Assembly: GCA_025352795.1 (NCBI GenBank)
Contig: JANXSF010000020.1
Coordinates: 62,001 to 126,000, forward strand
Reading direction: 5' to 3'
Length of the DNA stretch: 64,000 nt
Origin: Acidobacteriota bacterium
Lineage (GTDB): Bacteria > Acidobacteriota > Terriglobia > Bryobacterales > Bryobacteraceae
The notes under the pieces were generated by a model. It was not told where the DNA came from. It saw only the letters and a list, made by a program, of their open reading frames with translations, and did no database searches. Position numbers and translations under genes: made by a program. Below, piece by piece: positions 25,521 through 34,285 of the stretch (the stretch's first letter is position 1; each line of letters opens with the position of its first letter).

Positions 25521-26378
25521 TTACTTGGCCGGTTGGGCAGGCATGACGGGCGTGGCAGCCACATCAGGCGCCTTCACTGTCACTTGATTCCTGACAGAAG
25601 TCAGCCACAAATTCTTTCGCTCCAACTTCAGTTCCCGATAGATATCGTCCTTCACGTCCTTGTACTGCTTAACAACTAATTCTTCCAACCGGAAAAGATA
25701 GTAACCGTTGGGCAATTTGATCGGTTCGGTCATCTGACCTTTTTGCAGTCCGAAAACAGCATTTTTCACAGTGTCTGGAATCTGATCCGTCTTGTGAATG
25801 GTGAAGTCTCCGTTCTTCTTCTTTGATTCTTCATCCTCGGAAAACTCTTTTACCAAAGCAACGAAATCGGCCCCTTTCTTGACGCGTGAAGCAAGATCGG
25901 TAATTCTTTGTTTCGCTTTCAGTTCCGTTACTGTATCGGAAAAGGAAACATAAATCAGTTTGGCGTTGGCTTCGTTGTAACGGTCGGCGTGCTTTTTGTA
26001 AAACTGTTCCTGATCGTAGCCCGTAACAATGTCGGTATATTCTTGCTCCTGCATCATGGCTTCAGAAAGAATTTGCAAGTTCATCATCCGCATCTTGGTT
26101 TTGTAAGGTTCTTTCGATTCCAGTTGCTCTTTCTTAGCTTGTTCCACCAACTTGTCCATAAAGCCGAAGTAGCGAAGAAACTCTTCTGGATTCCCTTTCA
26201 TGGCTTCTTGAACTTTTGGATCAACAGACAAGGCAATCTGCTGGAACTCCACTTGCGTGATTGGTTTGCCGTTGACGTACGCTATAACAGCATCAGGCTT
26301 TTCAGAATTGATGACAATATTTTGCGCCGACAACAGTGCGGTGAAAAATGTAAAAGAAAGGATTGTGCGGTGGATCAT
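25521..26378 (-). CDS. secreted parvulin-type peptidyl-prolyl isomerase (SurA/PrsA-like)
   Basis: A 285-residue exported protein with a signal peptide (ILSFTFFTALLSAQN). Residues 28-125 form a SurA/trigger-factor-like chaperone N-domain (VIAYVNGKPITQVEFQQIA), and residues 140-240 a rotamase domain (KLIYVSFSD, ADFVALVKEFSEDEESKKKNGDF-like block, then FGLQKGQMTEPIKLPNGYYLF). It would help fold outer-membrane or periplasmic proteins. It opens the minus-strand aromatic operon with a 20-base gap to trpC; a shared promoter is likely. SD AAGAAG precedes the ATG. Confidence 0.88.
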   Translation of the reverse strand: MIHRTILSFTFFTALLSAQNIVINSEKPDAVIAYVNGKPITQVEFQQIALSVDPKVQEAMKGNPEEFLRYFGFMDKLVEQAKKEQLESKEPYKTKMRMMNLQILSEAMMQEQEYTDIVTGYDQEQFYKKHADRYNEANAKLIYVSFSDTVTELKAKQRITDLASRVKKGADFVALVKEFSEDEESKKKNGDFTIHKTDQIPDTVKNAVFGLQKGQMTEPIKLPNGYYLFRLEELVVKQYKDVKDDIYRELKLERKNLWLTSVRNQVTVKAPDVAATPVMPAQPAK

Positions 26379-26393
26379 GCTTCTTTCTATAAT
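26363..26393 (+). promoter_or_regulatory. candidate promoter of the phospholipase B-like gene
   Basis: A perfect TATAAT (26388-26393) with a partial TTGTGC (26363-26368, 19-base spacer). It would give a short leader holding the GGAGAGG SD of the 26413 gene, which supports the start chosen there. Confidence 0.5.
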
Positions 26394-26412
26394 TAGAACA
26401 TTGGAGAGGGCC

Positions 26413-27828
26413 TTGCCGTCTATTAACCGTTTTGCCTTTGTAACATTATTAGCTGCAGGTATTGCATTTGCCGGCGGTAGAATTGATCAACCCAAAGCTG
26501 GAAAGATGAAGGGCGCAACTCGCTCCGCCATTCGCAGCGGTTGGATATCTGTCCACTTAGAAGGGTCCCCTGCGGAAATTGGCTATCAACATGGCTACCT
26601 GCTGGCACCAGAAATTCTAGATACATTTCAAGTGATCCAAATGGAATCAGTGCACGATTCCAACAAGGATTGGGCCTTCTTCCGCAAGACCGCGCGAGAA
26701 GTGCTGTGGCCAAAAATTGAGAAAGAATATCGCGATGAGTTGCAGGGAATCCTGACTGGGATGCAGGCGCACGGTATTAAGCAGTTGGACATGTGGGACT
26801 TGGTAGCAATGAACACATCGCTTGAAACAGGACCCTATTACGTTCCTTTTTATGACAAGCAACAGGGCACCCCAAATGCAGTGAAACCCCCTGTTCCAGA
26901 GCGTTGCAGCGCTTTTGTGGCCACGGGCACTTATACCAAAGACGGCAAGCCAGTGCTGGCGCACAATAACTGGACCAGTTACATGGATGGGTCGCACTGG
27001 AACATTATGTTCGATATCGCGCCCAACAAAGGCCACCGCATTTTGATGGACGGGCTGCCAGGCTACATTCACAGTGCCGACGATTTCGGCATTAATTCCG
27101 CAGGACTGATGATTACTGAAACTACCATCAGCCAGTTCAGTGGATTTGACCCCAAAGGCATTCCCGAATTTGTACGAGCGCGCAAAGCCATGCAATATGC
27201 CGGTTCCATTGATGAATTCGCCAGCATCATGAAAGAAGGTAACAACGGCGGGTACGCCAACAATTGGTTGATAGCCGACCGGCGCACAGGTGAGATCGCT
27301 TCGTTGGAATTAGGATTGAAGCACGTCAACTTACAACGGTCGAAAGATGGTTACTTCGCCGGTTCCAATTTTCCGGTCAATGAAAAACTGGTGAAAGAGG
27401 AAACAGATTTCGACGTCAAGGATATGGGGATCAGCGCCAATGCCCGTCATGTTCGTTGGGATCAACTGATGAGTGAAAACAAGGGAAAGATTGATGCGCA
27501 GTTGGCCAAAACATTTCTGGCTGATCATTACGATACCTTCGAAAAAACAGAGCAGCCAAGTGAGCGTACTCTGTGCGGACACATTGACCTTTCCCCGCGC
27601 GGCATTAAGGGATGGTGGGGTCCATATGGCACTGCAGGCGCAGTGCAGAACAAAGTAGTGGATGCCAATATGGCGGCTGCAATGAAAATTTCTGCTGCTA
27701 TGGGTCATGCCTGTGGTCTCAACTTTAAAGCCAAAGAACACTTGGAAAAGTACAAAGAACATGATTGGCAAAAACTGATGCGAGACTTGCCCGCCAACCC
27801 TTGGGACGATTTTCAAGCGGCACGGTAG
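26413..27828 (+). CDS. secreted phospholipase B / C45 acyltransferase-like Ntn hydrolase
   Basis: A protein of about 471 residues with a signal peptide (FAFVTLLAAGIAFAGG). The core resembles C45 peptidases and lamina-type phospholipase B: IGYQHGYLLAPEI, a helical region WPKIEKEYRDELQGILTGM, and a candidate N-terminal nucleophile Cys in PERCSAFVATGTYTKDGK, followed by LAHNNWTSYMDGSHWN and AGLMITETTI. Autocleavage before this Cys would activate the enzyme; this is expected of the family, not seen. The TTG at 26413 is chosen because of GGAGAGG six bases before it. The upstream part of the open frame is antisense to the PPIase gene. Confidence 0.82.
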   Translation: MPSINRFAFVTLLAAGIAFAGGRIDQPKAGKMKGATRSAIRSGWISVHLEGSPAEIGYQHGYLLAPEILDTFQVIQMESVHDSNKDWAFFRKTAREVLWPKIEKEYRDELQGILTGMQAHGIKQLDMWDLVAMNTSLETGPYYVPFYDKQQGTPNAVKPPVPERCSAFVATGTYTKDGKPVLAHNNWTSYMDGSHWNIMFDIAPNKGHRILMDGLPGYIHSADDFGINSAGLMITETTISQFSGFDPKGIPEFVRARKAMQYAGSIDEFASIMKEGNNGGYANNWLIADRRTGEIASLELGLKHVNLQRSKDGYFAGSNFPVNEKLVKEETDFDVKDMGISANARHVRWDQLMSENKGKIDAQLAKTFLADHYDTFEKTEQPSERTLCGHIDLSPRGIKGWWGPYGTAGAVQNKVVDANMAAAMKISAAMGHACGLNFKAKEHLEKYKEHDWQKLMRDLPANPWDDFQAAR

Positions 27829-27854
27829 CTGGCCATCGCGATAGAATACGGTTC

Positions 27855-28808
27855 GTGAACCGCAGAACTTTCGCATCCACAACCGCCGCCGCCGCGTTGC
27901 AAGCATTTGGCGCCGATAGCAAAATGACAGTGCCCATCATAGACACGCACATCCACCTGTTCGACCCGACTCGAAAGCAAGGTATCCCCTGGCCGCCCAA
28001 AGATAACGCCAAGCTTTATAAACCCGCGTTGCCAGACCGCTATCGAAAAATGGTTACGCCGCTGGGTGTAGTCGGTGCCATCAAAGTGGAAGCCAGCCCG
28101 TGGGTTGAAGATAACCAATGGGTGCTGGATCTAATTGCCAAAGATCCCATCATTGTTGGCATCATCGGAAACCTGGAACCGGGTAAACCGGAGTTCCGTA
28201 AGAATTTTGACAGGTTCCACAAAAACCCTCTTTTACTGGGACTTCGCTATGGAAACTTGTGGGACAGGGACTTCCATGCTGGCGTTGCGAATCCCGCCGT
28301 CATCGCCGATCTGAAAGTATTGGCAGATGCCGGTTTGACCATGGATTCGGCTAATCCAAATCCGGCATTAATTAAGGACTTGCTCCACCTTTCCGATACA
28401 CTTCCTAACTTGCGCATCATGATCGACCACCTGCCGCAAATCACAATTCCTACTCTGGCTGTCGAGAATAAAGCTTACGAAACAAACTTGGAAAAGTTCC
28501 GAACACGTAAGCAGGTCTATGTGAAAGTCTCTTCAGTGCTGCGTCGGGTAGATGGCCGCGTGCCAACGGATCTGCCCTTTTACAAAGCGCGGCTAGATCA
28601 ACTGTTCGACGTGTTTGGACCAGACCGCGTCGTCTACGGCAGCGATTGGCCCAATAGCGACAACTGGGATGACTACTCCAAAGTGCTGGCCGTCGTTCAC
28701 GAATATTTTTCGGCAAAGGGACAAGCCATTGCCGAAAAATACTTCTGGAAGAATTCTGTAGCCGCTTATCGTTGGAAGAAGCGAGCCGCTAATCAACCGT
28801 CGCTATGA
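27855..28808 (+). CDS. amidohydrolase family (TIM-barrel lactonase-like), Tat-like signal
   Basis: A protein of about 317 residues, starting at a GTG whose product MNRRTFASTTAAAALQAFGA looks like a short twin-arginine signal. The amidohydrolase_2 core follows: IIDTHIHLFDPTR with the metal HxH, LGLRYGNLWDR, MIDHLPQITIP and FGPDRVVYGSDWPNSD carrying the catalytic Asp. Relatives hydrolyse sugar lactones or 2-pyrone-4,6-dicarboxylate; the substrate is unknown. Alternative start is an internal ATG (27924), giving a cytoplasmic enzyme. It is 26 bases after the phospholipase-like gene. Confidence 0.82.
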   Translation: MNRRTFASTTAAAALQAFGADSKMTVPIIDTHIHLFDPTRKQGIPWPPKDNAKLYKPALPDRYRKMVTPLGVVGAIKVEASPWVEDNQWVLDLIAKDPIIVGIIGNLEPGKPEFRKNFDRFHKNPLLLGLRYGNLWDRDFHAGVANPAVIADLKVLADAGLTMDSANPNPALIKDLLHLSDTLPNLRIMIDHLPQITIPTLAVENKAYETNLEKFRTRKQVYVKVSSVLRRVDGRVPTDLPFYKARLDQLFDVFGPDRVVYGSDWPNSDNWDDYSKVLAVVHEYFSAKGQAIAEKYFWKNSVAAYRWKKRAANQPSL

Positions 28809-28830
28809 GTGTGCACTATGAGAGGAACGA

Positions 28831-29967
28831 TTGAATAATCGCCCAATTTTGGACTTCATGTTCTTCGATGCGGGTGGTGGCCACCGGGCTGCTGCCACCG
28901 CGTTGAAGCAGGTCATCGAAAATCAGAAAAGACCTTGGGAAGTCCGCCTGATTGATGTTCAGGATGTTTTGGACGAACTGGATATCTTCCGCAAAGTTAC
29001 CGGACTGCGGTTGGAAGATATTTACAACCTGGTGCTTGAAAAGGGTTGGACGTTGGGGTCGGCACAACTAATGCCGCTGATGCACGGCGTGATCTGGCTG
29101 TATCACGGATCGCAAGTGAAGGTGTTGGCAAAACACTGGCAGGCCAGCCCACCAGACATGGTTGTGTCGCTGGTGCCGAATTTCAATCGCTCCATGCTGG
29201 AGGGTCTTCGCAAAGTTTCAGCCACCATTCCTTACGTCACAGTGCTCACCGATATTGCCGATTACCCTCCGCATTTTTGGATTGAAAAACAGGATCAATA
29301 TTTCATTTGCGGTTCGGCTAAGGCGGAACAACAGGCGCTGGGCCTGGGTCATTCCAAAGACAAGGTGATCCGTACTTCAGGCATGATTCTGAATCCACGA
29401 TTCTATGAACCAGTTGATGTGGATGTTGCTGCAAGGCGTCGCGAACTGGGTCTTGATCCGACAAAGCCCACCGCCCTTGTGATGTTCGGTGGCCAAGGCT
29501 CCAACGTGATGAAGACCATTGCCGATAGGCTGGACAAATCGGACCTTGATTTGCAATTGATTTTCATTTGCGGAAAGAATGCCAAGTTGGCGGAATCGCT
29601 ACGAGCGCGCAAGGGACGGTTAACTAAATTCGTCGAAGGGTTCACCCAGGAAATCCCCATGTACATGAAGCTGAGTGATTGGATGATCGGCAAGCCTGGC
29701 CCAGGCAGTATCAACGAGGCCGTAGCCATGGGGCTTCCTGTAATCACCGAACGCAATGCCTGGACCTTGCCCCAGGAACGATACAACTCGGAGTGGATTG
29801 TAGAGAATCAGATCGGCGAAGTTGTCCCGAACTTCGACCAGATTGTGGATGCTTCGCGACGCATGTTGCAGCCCGGTGCGCTAGCCAAATATAAGGCCAA
29901 TGCCGCGGCCCTTCACAATCGGGCAATTTTTGAAATTCCCGATATCTTAGAGACTCTTCTTGGCTGA
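28831..29967 (+). CDS. MGDG synthase-like glycosyltransferase
   Basis: A 378-residue GT28-type enzyme. The N-terminal half is MGDG_synth-like (ILDFMFFDAGGGHRAAATAL, then PPDMVVSLVPNFNRSML and TVLTDIADYPPHFWI); the C-terminal half binds the nucleotide sugar (ALVMFGGQGSNVMKTI, ICGKNAKLAESL, DWMIGKPGPGSINEAVAMGLP). It should glycosylate diacylglycerol or another lipid at the inner membrane. The start is a TTG at 28831 with GAGAGGAA upstream. The end overlaps convergent hrpB by 21 bases. Confidence 0.88.
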   Translation: MNNRPILDFMFFDAGGGHRAAATALKQVIENQKRPWEVRLIDVQDVLDELDIFRKVTGLRLEDIYNLVLEKGWTLGSAQLMPLMHGVIWLYHGSQVKVLAKHWQASPPDMVVSLVPNFNRSMLEGLRKVSATIPYVTVLTDIADYPPHFWIEKQDQYFICGSAKAEQQALGLGHSKDKVIRTSGMILNPRFYEPVDVDVAARRRELGLDPTKPTALVMFGGQGSNVMKTIADRLDKSDLDLQLIFICGKNAKLAESLRARKGRLTKFVEGFTQEIPMYMKLSDWMIGKPGPGSINEAVAMGLPVITERNAWTLPQERYNSEWIVENQIGEVVPNFDQIVDASRRMLQPGALAKYKANAAALHNRAIFEIPDILETLLG

Positions 29968-32337
29968 CAAAGGGTCTTCCGGCCAGGCATGACGCGGATA
30001 TCGTCGCGATAACTCCCGGCGAATTTCCGGATAGAGCCGCTGCCAAAACCCAGCCAAATCTGACGTCATCTGCACTGGTCGATAGTTTGGTGCCAGCAAG
30101 TGAACCACAACCGCAACGCGACCCCCAGCCACTTTGGGCGTTTCTTTCATGCCGAAGAAATCCTGTAACCGCGACGCAACCCAGGGTAGTTGTCCTTCAG
30201 CATATTCCACACGAGCCATGCGACCCGATGGCAACCGCAAACGATCAGGCGCAAACTCTTCAAAGCGACGAGCCACGTCACTGGGAAATCCTTGCAACAC
30301 CGTGCGCTGCAATCCGCCATCGGCCAGCAGCGTTTTCAATTCCGCAAAACTTTCCAAGCCATACGCGCTCTGTTCAATCAAAGGCTGCAGGAAGGCATCA
30401 TCCACAGGCGGAAGTGCAAGATGTTCCGACGCAAATGAAAGCCGAGCCCGCAACGCATGCCAAACATCTTCGCCTACAAAACGAGCCATCCCCGCTTCCA
30501 ACGCTTTGGTCGTAAGCAGACTGGTGGCTGGCACCGCATCCACTTCCCCACTGCGCGATTCTTCAATGATCAATCCGTCATAAAGCAGCGCACTGCGAGC
30601 TTCCACCCGCTCCTTTGCCGTGTTCCATTCCAAGCCAATGGATTCCACAATTTTTTCTGGAAATAGATCAATCAACCATTCCGGTTGCACTTTACTGGCG
30701 AGGCGAATCAGCGGCAAGCCTTTGTCCTTGCGCTCTTCCACATCCACCGCCACAATTAACGCCTCACCTTCCAAAGCGCTTTCCGCAGCCAGACGGGCCG
30801 AACCGCCACCAGCCAAACTGTACTCGCCAGCGCGCTTACGCACCGCCAGTCGATCTGGAAATGCCGCAAGCGTAGCCATCAACAGATCTTCATCCGCAGC
30901 ATGGCGTTGATCTCGAACACCGGCTGCCCGTCTGATTTGTTCCAACGTTTGACGGGTACGATACTGCCAATCCTGATCCATCAACACCAACAGGTCACTT
31001 GGCGAAGCTTGCTTGCTACGACTGTTTAGACGCTCTCCAGCAGACAACGCAGCAGCCATCCGACAACCGTCATACCCTGCATTGCGCGATTCCGCTTCCA
31101 CCACCAACCTAGCCAAGCGAGGCGGCAGTGGGAGCCTTGCCATTTTGCGCCCAGCAGGACCGAATGCCCCCAGACGATTCAGCAGTTCCCGTGCAGCGGC
31201 AATGTGTTCCGCAGGCGGTGGCGCAAGCCAAGGCAACGTGTCAGGGTTCAGATGCAGAGCGTCCAGGTCAAGTAATAGTTGCGACAATTCCCGCCGCAGC
31301 AGTTCCGGCGTATCCTGCGCAGGGCGACGTGCAAAATCCTCGGCTGTATAAAGATGGATCACGGTGCCAGGTCCGGTGCGTGCAGCACGACCAGCACGCT
31401 GGCGAACCGATGCCTGGCTAATGCGGGTGACACGCAGTTCCGGAATGCCAGTCCACTGCGAATCAAAGGCGGTGCGAGCCAGACCGCTATCAATCACGGT
31501 GGTCAATCCGTCAATCGTGATGGAACTTTCGGCGACGTTGGTTGCAAGGATCAGCTTCAAAGAAGAGTTCGGCTCCACAGCTCTATCCTGTTCGGCAGGG
31601 GCCAGATCGCCATGCAAGGGCAGCACCAATAAATTGCGACTGCGGGCAATGGATTCCACTGCGAGTTCTGCTTGCCTGATCTCCGCCGCTCCAGGTAGAA
31701 ATACCAGCGTGTTTCCCAAAAGCGGCACCGATTCAAGCGCCGTAACCACTTGGTCCTCCAGCCTGGCGTTGGAGTAAGGCGTCCAACGTTCCGTCAGCGG
31801 AAATAATCGCCCCTCACTACGGATCACTTCGCATTGCAGATGTTCGGCGATAGGCGCGGCGTCAATTGTGGCGGACATCACCAGCAGTTGCAAATCAGGA
31901 CGTACCGTCAGTTGCAGATTCAGCAGCAATGCCAGCGCCAGATCGGCATCCATGTGGCGTTCATGAAATTCATCGAGAACAACAATTCCGACGGCGCTCA
32001 ACGTTGTATCGGAATGCATTCTTCGCGTCAAAACGCCTTCTGTCAGAAAGCGAAGTCGAGTATTCGGACCGGCAACTTCTTCGAAGCGAACCTGATATCC
32101 GACAGTTTCCCCAAGCTTTTCCCCCATTTCAGCGGCTACTCGCCGGGCGGCCATGCGGGCGGCAATGCGTCGCGGTTCCAGAACCCAAACTTCTTTGTTC
32201 GTTAGCGTCAAAAGAGCCGGTGGAACACGGGTTGTCTTACCCGCGCCAGGGGCGGCTTCCAGCACCAAATTACGATTTTTCTTCAGGGAATTCAGGATCG
32301 GTGCAAGCGATGCATCAATCGGCAAAGTGACAGACAC
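29947..32337 (-). CDS. hrpB: ATP-dependent helicase HrpB
   Basis: A 796-residue DEAH-type helicase. Walker A is EAAPGAGKTTRVP, Walker B is VVLDEFHERH (DEFH), motif III MSATID, then TNVAESSITIDGLTTVIDSG and QRAGRAARTGPG (motif VI). A helicase-associated domain and the HrpB_C domain (FFGMKETPKVAGGRVAVVVHLL) follow. Length and order match HrpB. Role in the cell is uncertain (RNA handling is assumed). Single gene, divergent from the aminotransferase by 26 bases. Confidence 0.95.
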   Translation of the reverse strand: MSVTLPIDASLAPILNSLKKNRNLVLEAAPGAGKTTRVPPALLTLTNKEVWVLEPRRIAARMAARRVAAEMGEKLGETVGYQVRFEEVAGPNTRLRFLTEGVLTRRMHSDTTLSAVGIVVLDEFHERHMDADLALALLLNLQLTVRPDLQLLVMSATIDAAPIAEHLQCEVIRSEGRLFPLTERWTPYSNARLEDQVVTALESVPLLGNTLVFLPGAAEIRQAELAVESIARSRNLLVLPLHGDLAPAEQDRAVEPNSSLKLILATNVAESSITIDGLTTVIDSGLARTAFDSQWTGIPELRVTRISQASVRQRAGRAARTGPGTVIHLYTAEDFARRPAQDTPELLRRELSQLLLDLDALHLNPDTLPWLAPPPAEHIAAARELLNRLGAFGPAGRKMARLPLPPRLARLVVEAESRNAGYDGCRMAAALSAGERLNSRSKQASPSDLLVLMDQDWQYRTRQTLEQIRRAAGVRDQRHAADEDLLMATLAAFPDRLAVRKRAGEYSLAGGGSARLAAESALEGEALIVAVDVEERKDKGLPLIRLASKVQPEWLIDLFPEKIVESIGLEWNTAKERVEARSALLYDGLIIEESRSGEVDAVPATSLLTTKALEAGMARFVGEDVWHALRARLSFASEHLALPPVDDAFLQPLIEQSAYGLESFAELKTLLADGGLQRTVLQGFPSDVARRFEEFAPDRLRLPSGRMARVEYAEGQLPWVASRLQDFFGMKETPKVAGGRVAVVVHLLAPNYRPVQMTSDLAGFWQRLYPEIRRELSRRYPRHAWPEDPLSAKKSL

Positions 32338-32354
32338 TCATTTCACGTTACACT
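32327..32354 (+). promoter_or_regulatory. candidate promoter of the aminotransferase gene
   Basis: GTGACA (32327-32332), 16-base spacer, TACACT (32349-32354). The start codon follows nine bases after the -10, so the leader would be two or three bases long and no SD is present. Confidence 0.5.
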
Positions 32355-32363
32355 GAAAAAGAT

Positions 32364-33485
32364 ATGTCTAGTTCGATTCCAAGCCTTAATCCTCCCCACC
32401 GGCTCCTATTTGGACCCGGACCCACTCCCGTCGCGGCGCGAGTGTACGAGGCCATGGCCAAACCCATTGTGGGACATTTGGACCCCTTCTTTTTCCAAAT
32501 CAACGAAGAGATCCGGCCCTGGTTGCGGATGGTTTATGGCACCACCAATCCATTCACCATGGTGCTTTCTGGAACTGGTAGTGCGGGAATGGAAGCCGCC
32601 GTTTCCAACTTTGTCCATGAAGACACCAAGTTTGTAGTTTTTATAGCAGGCTATTTTGCGGATCGCATCGCCGAAATGGGTCATCGTCAAGGGGCAACCG
32701 TAGTTCGCGTTGAAAAACCTTGGGGTGAAACTTTCACCGATGCCGAAGTGCGCGAAGCCATCCTGCGTGAAAGGCCCACTATGGTCGGCTACGTCACTGC
32801 GGAAACGTCCACTGGCGTTTGGCAAGGTGGCAATGCTATTTGCCAGGCAGCGCATGAAGTTGGCGCGTTGGTAATTGCCGATTGCGTCACGTCGCTAGGC
32901 ACCATGCCCATTAACGTGGATGCCACTGGCATTGATATCGCCTTTAGTTGCTCGCAAAAAGGGTTAAGCTGCCCTCCTGGTCTATCTCCCATCACGGTAA
33001 GTGAAAATGCGATGAATCGGTTACGGGCTCGCCAGACTTCCAATCGCACCTGGTACCTGGATTTCAAGTTGCTCGACGAATACTTCGGCGGACAAAAGCG
33101 CTACCACCACACAGCTCCCATCAGCATGTTTTATGCGCTGCGAGAAGGCTTAGCACTGATTGCTGAAGAGGGTGTGGAAGCCCGCTTCGCCCGTCATAAA
33201 GCCAACCATCTGGAATTAGTCGCAGGTCTGGAAGGACTGGGTCTGAAGATGCTAGTGAACAATCCTCATCGACTTTGGACTCTACACACTCCCATCATTC
33301 CCGAAGGCAAAGACGATATGAAGATCCGCAAGTATTTGCTGGATCAATACAGCATTGATATTGCCGGTGGTTTTGGACAATTAGCCGGCAAGATCTGGCG
33401 CATAGGGCTGATGGGTGAAGGTTCAAAGAAGGAAAATGTGGCCTTGCTCGTTGAATCCATGGGCAAAGCATTGGCTGCAGCATAA
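32364..33485 (+). CDS. alanine-glyoxylate / serine-glyoxylate type aminotransferase
   Basis: A 373-residue class V aminotransferase. LLFGPGPTPVAARVYEAM opens it, FTMVLSGTGSAGMEAAVSN and TAETSTGVWQGG are the cofactor and substrate blocks, VIADCVTSLGTMPINVDA binds PLP, and the Schiff-base Lys is in FSCSQKGLSCPPGLS. The tail WRIGLMGEGSKKENV matches the family. It would make glycine from glyoxylate, which fits glyoxylate made by the glcEF system in the same window, but this link is inference. Confidence 0.92.
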   Translation: MSSSIPSLNPPHRLLFGPGPTPVAARVYEAMAKPIVGHLDPFFFQINEEIRPWLRMVYGTTNPFTMVLSGTGSAGMEAAVSNFVHEDTKFVVFIAGYFADRIAEMGHRQGATVVRVEKPWGETFTDAEVREAILRERPTMVGYVTAETSTGVWQGGNAICQAAHEVGALVIADCVTSLGTMPINVDATGIDIAFSCSQKGLSCPPGLSPITVSENAMNRLRARQTSNRTWYLDFKLLDEYFGGQKRYHHTAPISMFYALREGLALIAEEGVEARFARHKANHLELVAGLEGLGLKMLVNNPHRLWTLHTPIIPEGKDDMKIRKYLLDQYSIDIAGGFGQLAGKIWRIGLMGEGSKKENVALLVESMGKALAAA

Positions 33486-33593
33486 AGCGAACAGACGGAT
33501 ATTTCTTACATTCTTACGGGCTTTTAAGGAATATCCTTGTTTCCTCTTTCATTCCAATTCATTCCATGTTATCCTACGGATGAGGATATGGAT

Positions 33594-33878
33594 ATGCAAT
33601 CAGCAACAGCTACCGCACCAGCTTACGACATAGCGTTAACCAAAAAGACCACCATTCTCTTTTCGCCACACCAATTTGACTTCCTTACCCGACTTGCCGA
33701 ACAGCGCCACACCAGTGTTGGCGAACTGGTCCGTGAAGCGTGTCGTGTGCGATATATGCTGACTACCAATGCCGAACGGATGGCTGCAGTGGACGCGCTG
33801 GCCTTTCTTAGCCTCCCCGTGGGCACTCCCGCAGAAATGAAGCGGGAATCGGTACCAGCCGTTCAACCGCTAACATGA
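33594..33878 (+). CDS. VapB-like ribbon-helix-helix antitoxin
   Basis: About 94 residues with an RHH/CopG DNA-binding segment: KKTTILFSPHQFDFLTRLAE (strand and first helix) and TSVGELVREACRVRYML (second helix). It should bind its own promoter and neutralise the PIN toxin downstream, with which it overlaps by four bases (ATGA). The ATG at 33594 is chosen because GAGGA lies eight bases upstream; an ATG at 33588 is in frame too. Confidence 0.82.
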   Translation: MQSATATAPAYDIALTKKTTILFSPHQFDFLTRLAEQRHTSVGELVREACRVRYMLTTNAERMAAVDALAFLSLPVGTPAEMKRESVPAVQPLT

Positions 33879-34273
33879 TCCTGATTGACACTAACATTCT
33901 GATGTATTCCGCCGGGGCCGAACATCCCAACAAGGCCCCGTCTCTTGCAATTCTTCGACGAGTTGCCAGTGGTGAAATGGAAGCTACCATTGATGCAGAA
34001 GTGCTGCAGGAAATCCTCCATCGCTATCTGGCATTGAACCGCTGGCCAGATGGCAAGAAAGTCTACGAACTAGCCCGTAAATTGTTCCCGGAAGTGCTTG
34101 CAGTAACTGCCGTAGTGATGGATCAGGCCAAGAAGTTGGCCGATGTCGACCCGTCCCTTTCAGCACGTGACGCCGTGCATGCAGCAGTTGTGTATAGCTA
34201 TAAGCTGGAAGGCATTTGCACTTTTGATAGCGATTTTGACCGCATTCACGGCTGTCGTAGAATAGGGGTCTAG
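33875..34273 (+). CDS. VapC-like PIN-domain toxin
   Basis: A 132-residue PIN RNase. The four acidic landmarks are in place: LIDTNILMY (first Asp), DAEVLQEILHRY (Glu), SARDAVHAAVVY (Asp) and CTFDSDFDRI (last Asp pair). It is thus expected to be an active Mg-dependent RNase. Together with the antitoxin upstream it forms an intact type II pair, unlike the broken pair at 4.6-5.3 kb. It converges with the ADOP permease gene. Confidence 0.92.
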   Translation: MILIDTNILMYSAGAEHPNKAPSLAILRRVASGEMEATIDAEVLQEILHRYLALNRWPDGKKVYELARKLFPEVLAVTAVVMDQAKKLADVDPSLSARDAVHAAVVYSYKLEGICTFDSDFDRIHGCRRIGV

Positions 34274-34285
34274 TCCACACTCGCA

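Noticed and set aside
27331-27906. 191-codon frame antisense to the phospholipase-like gene
   Set aside because: No family features; the plus-strand gene is clearly real and has the expected motifs.
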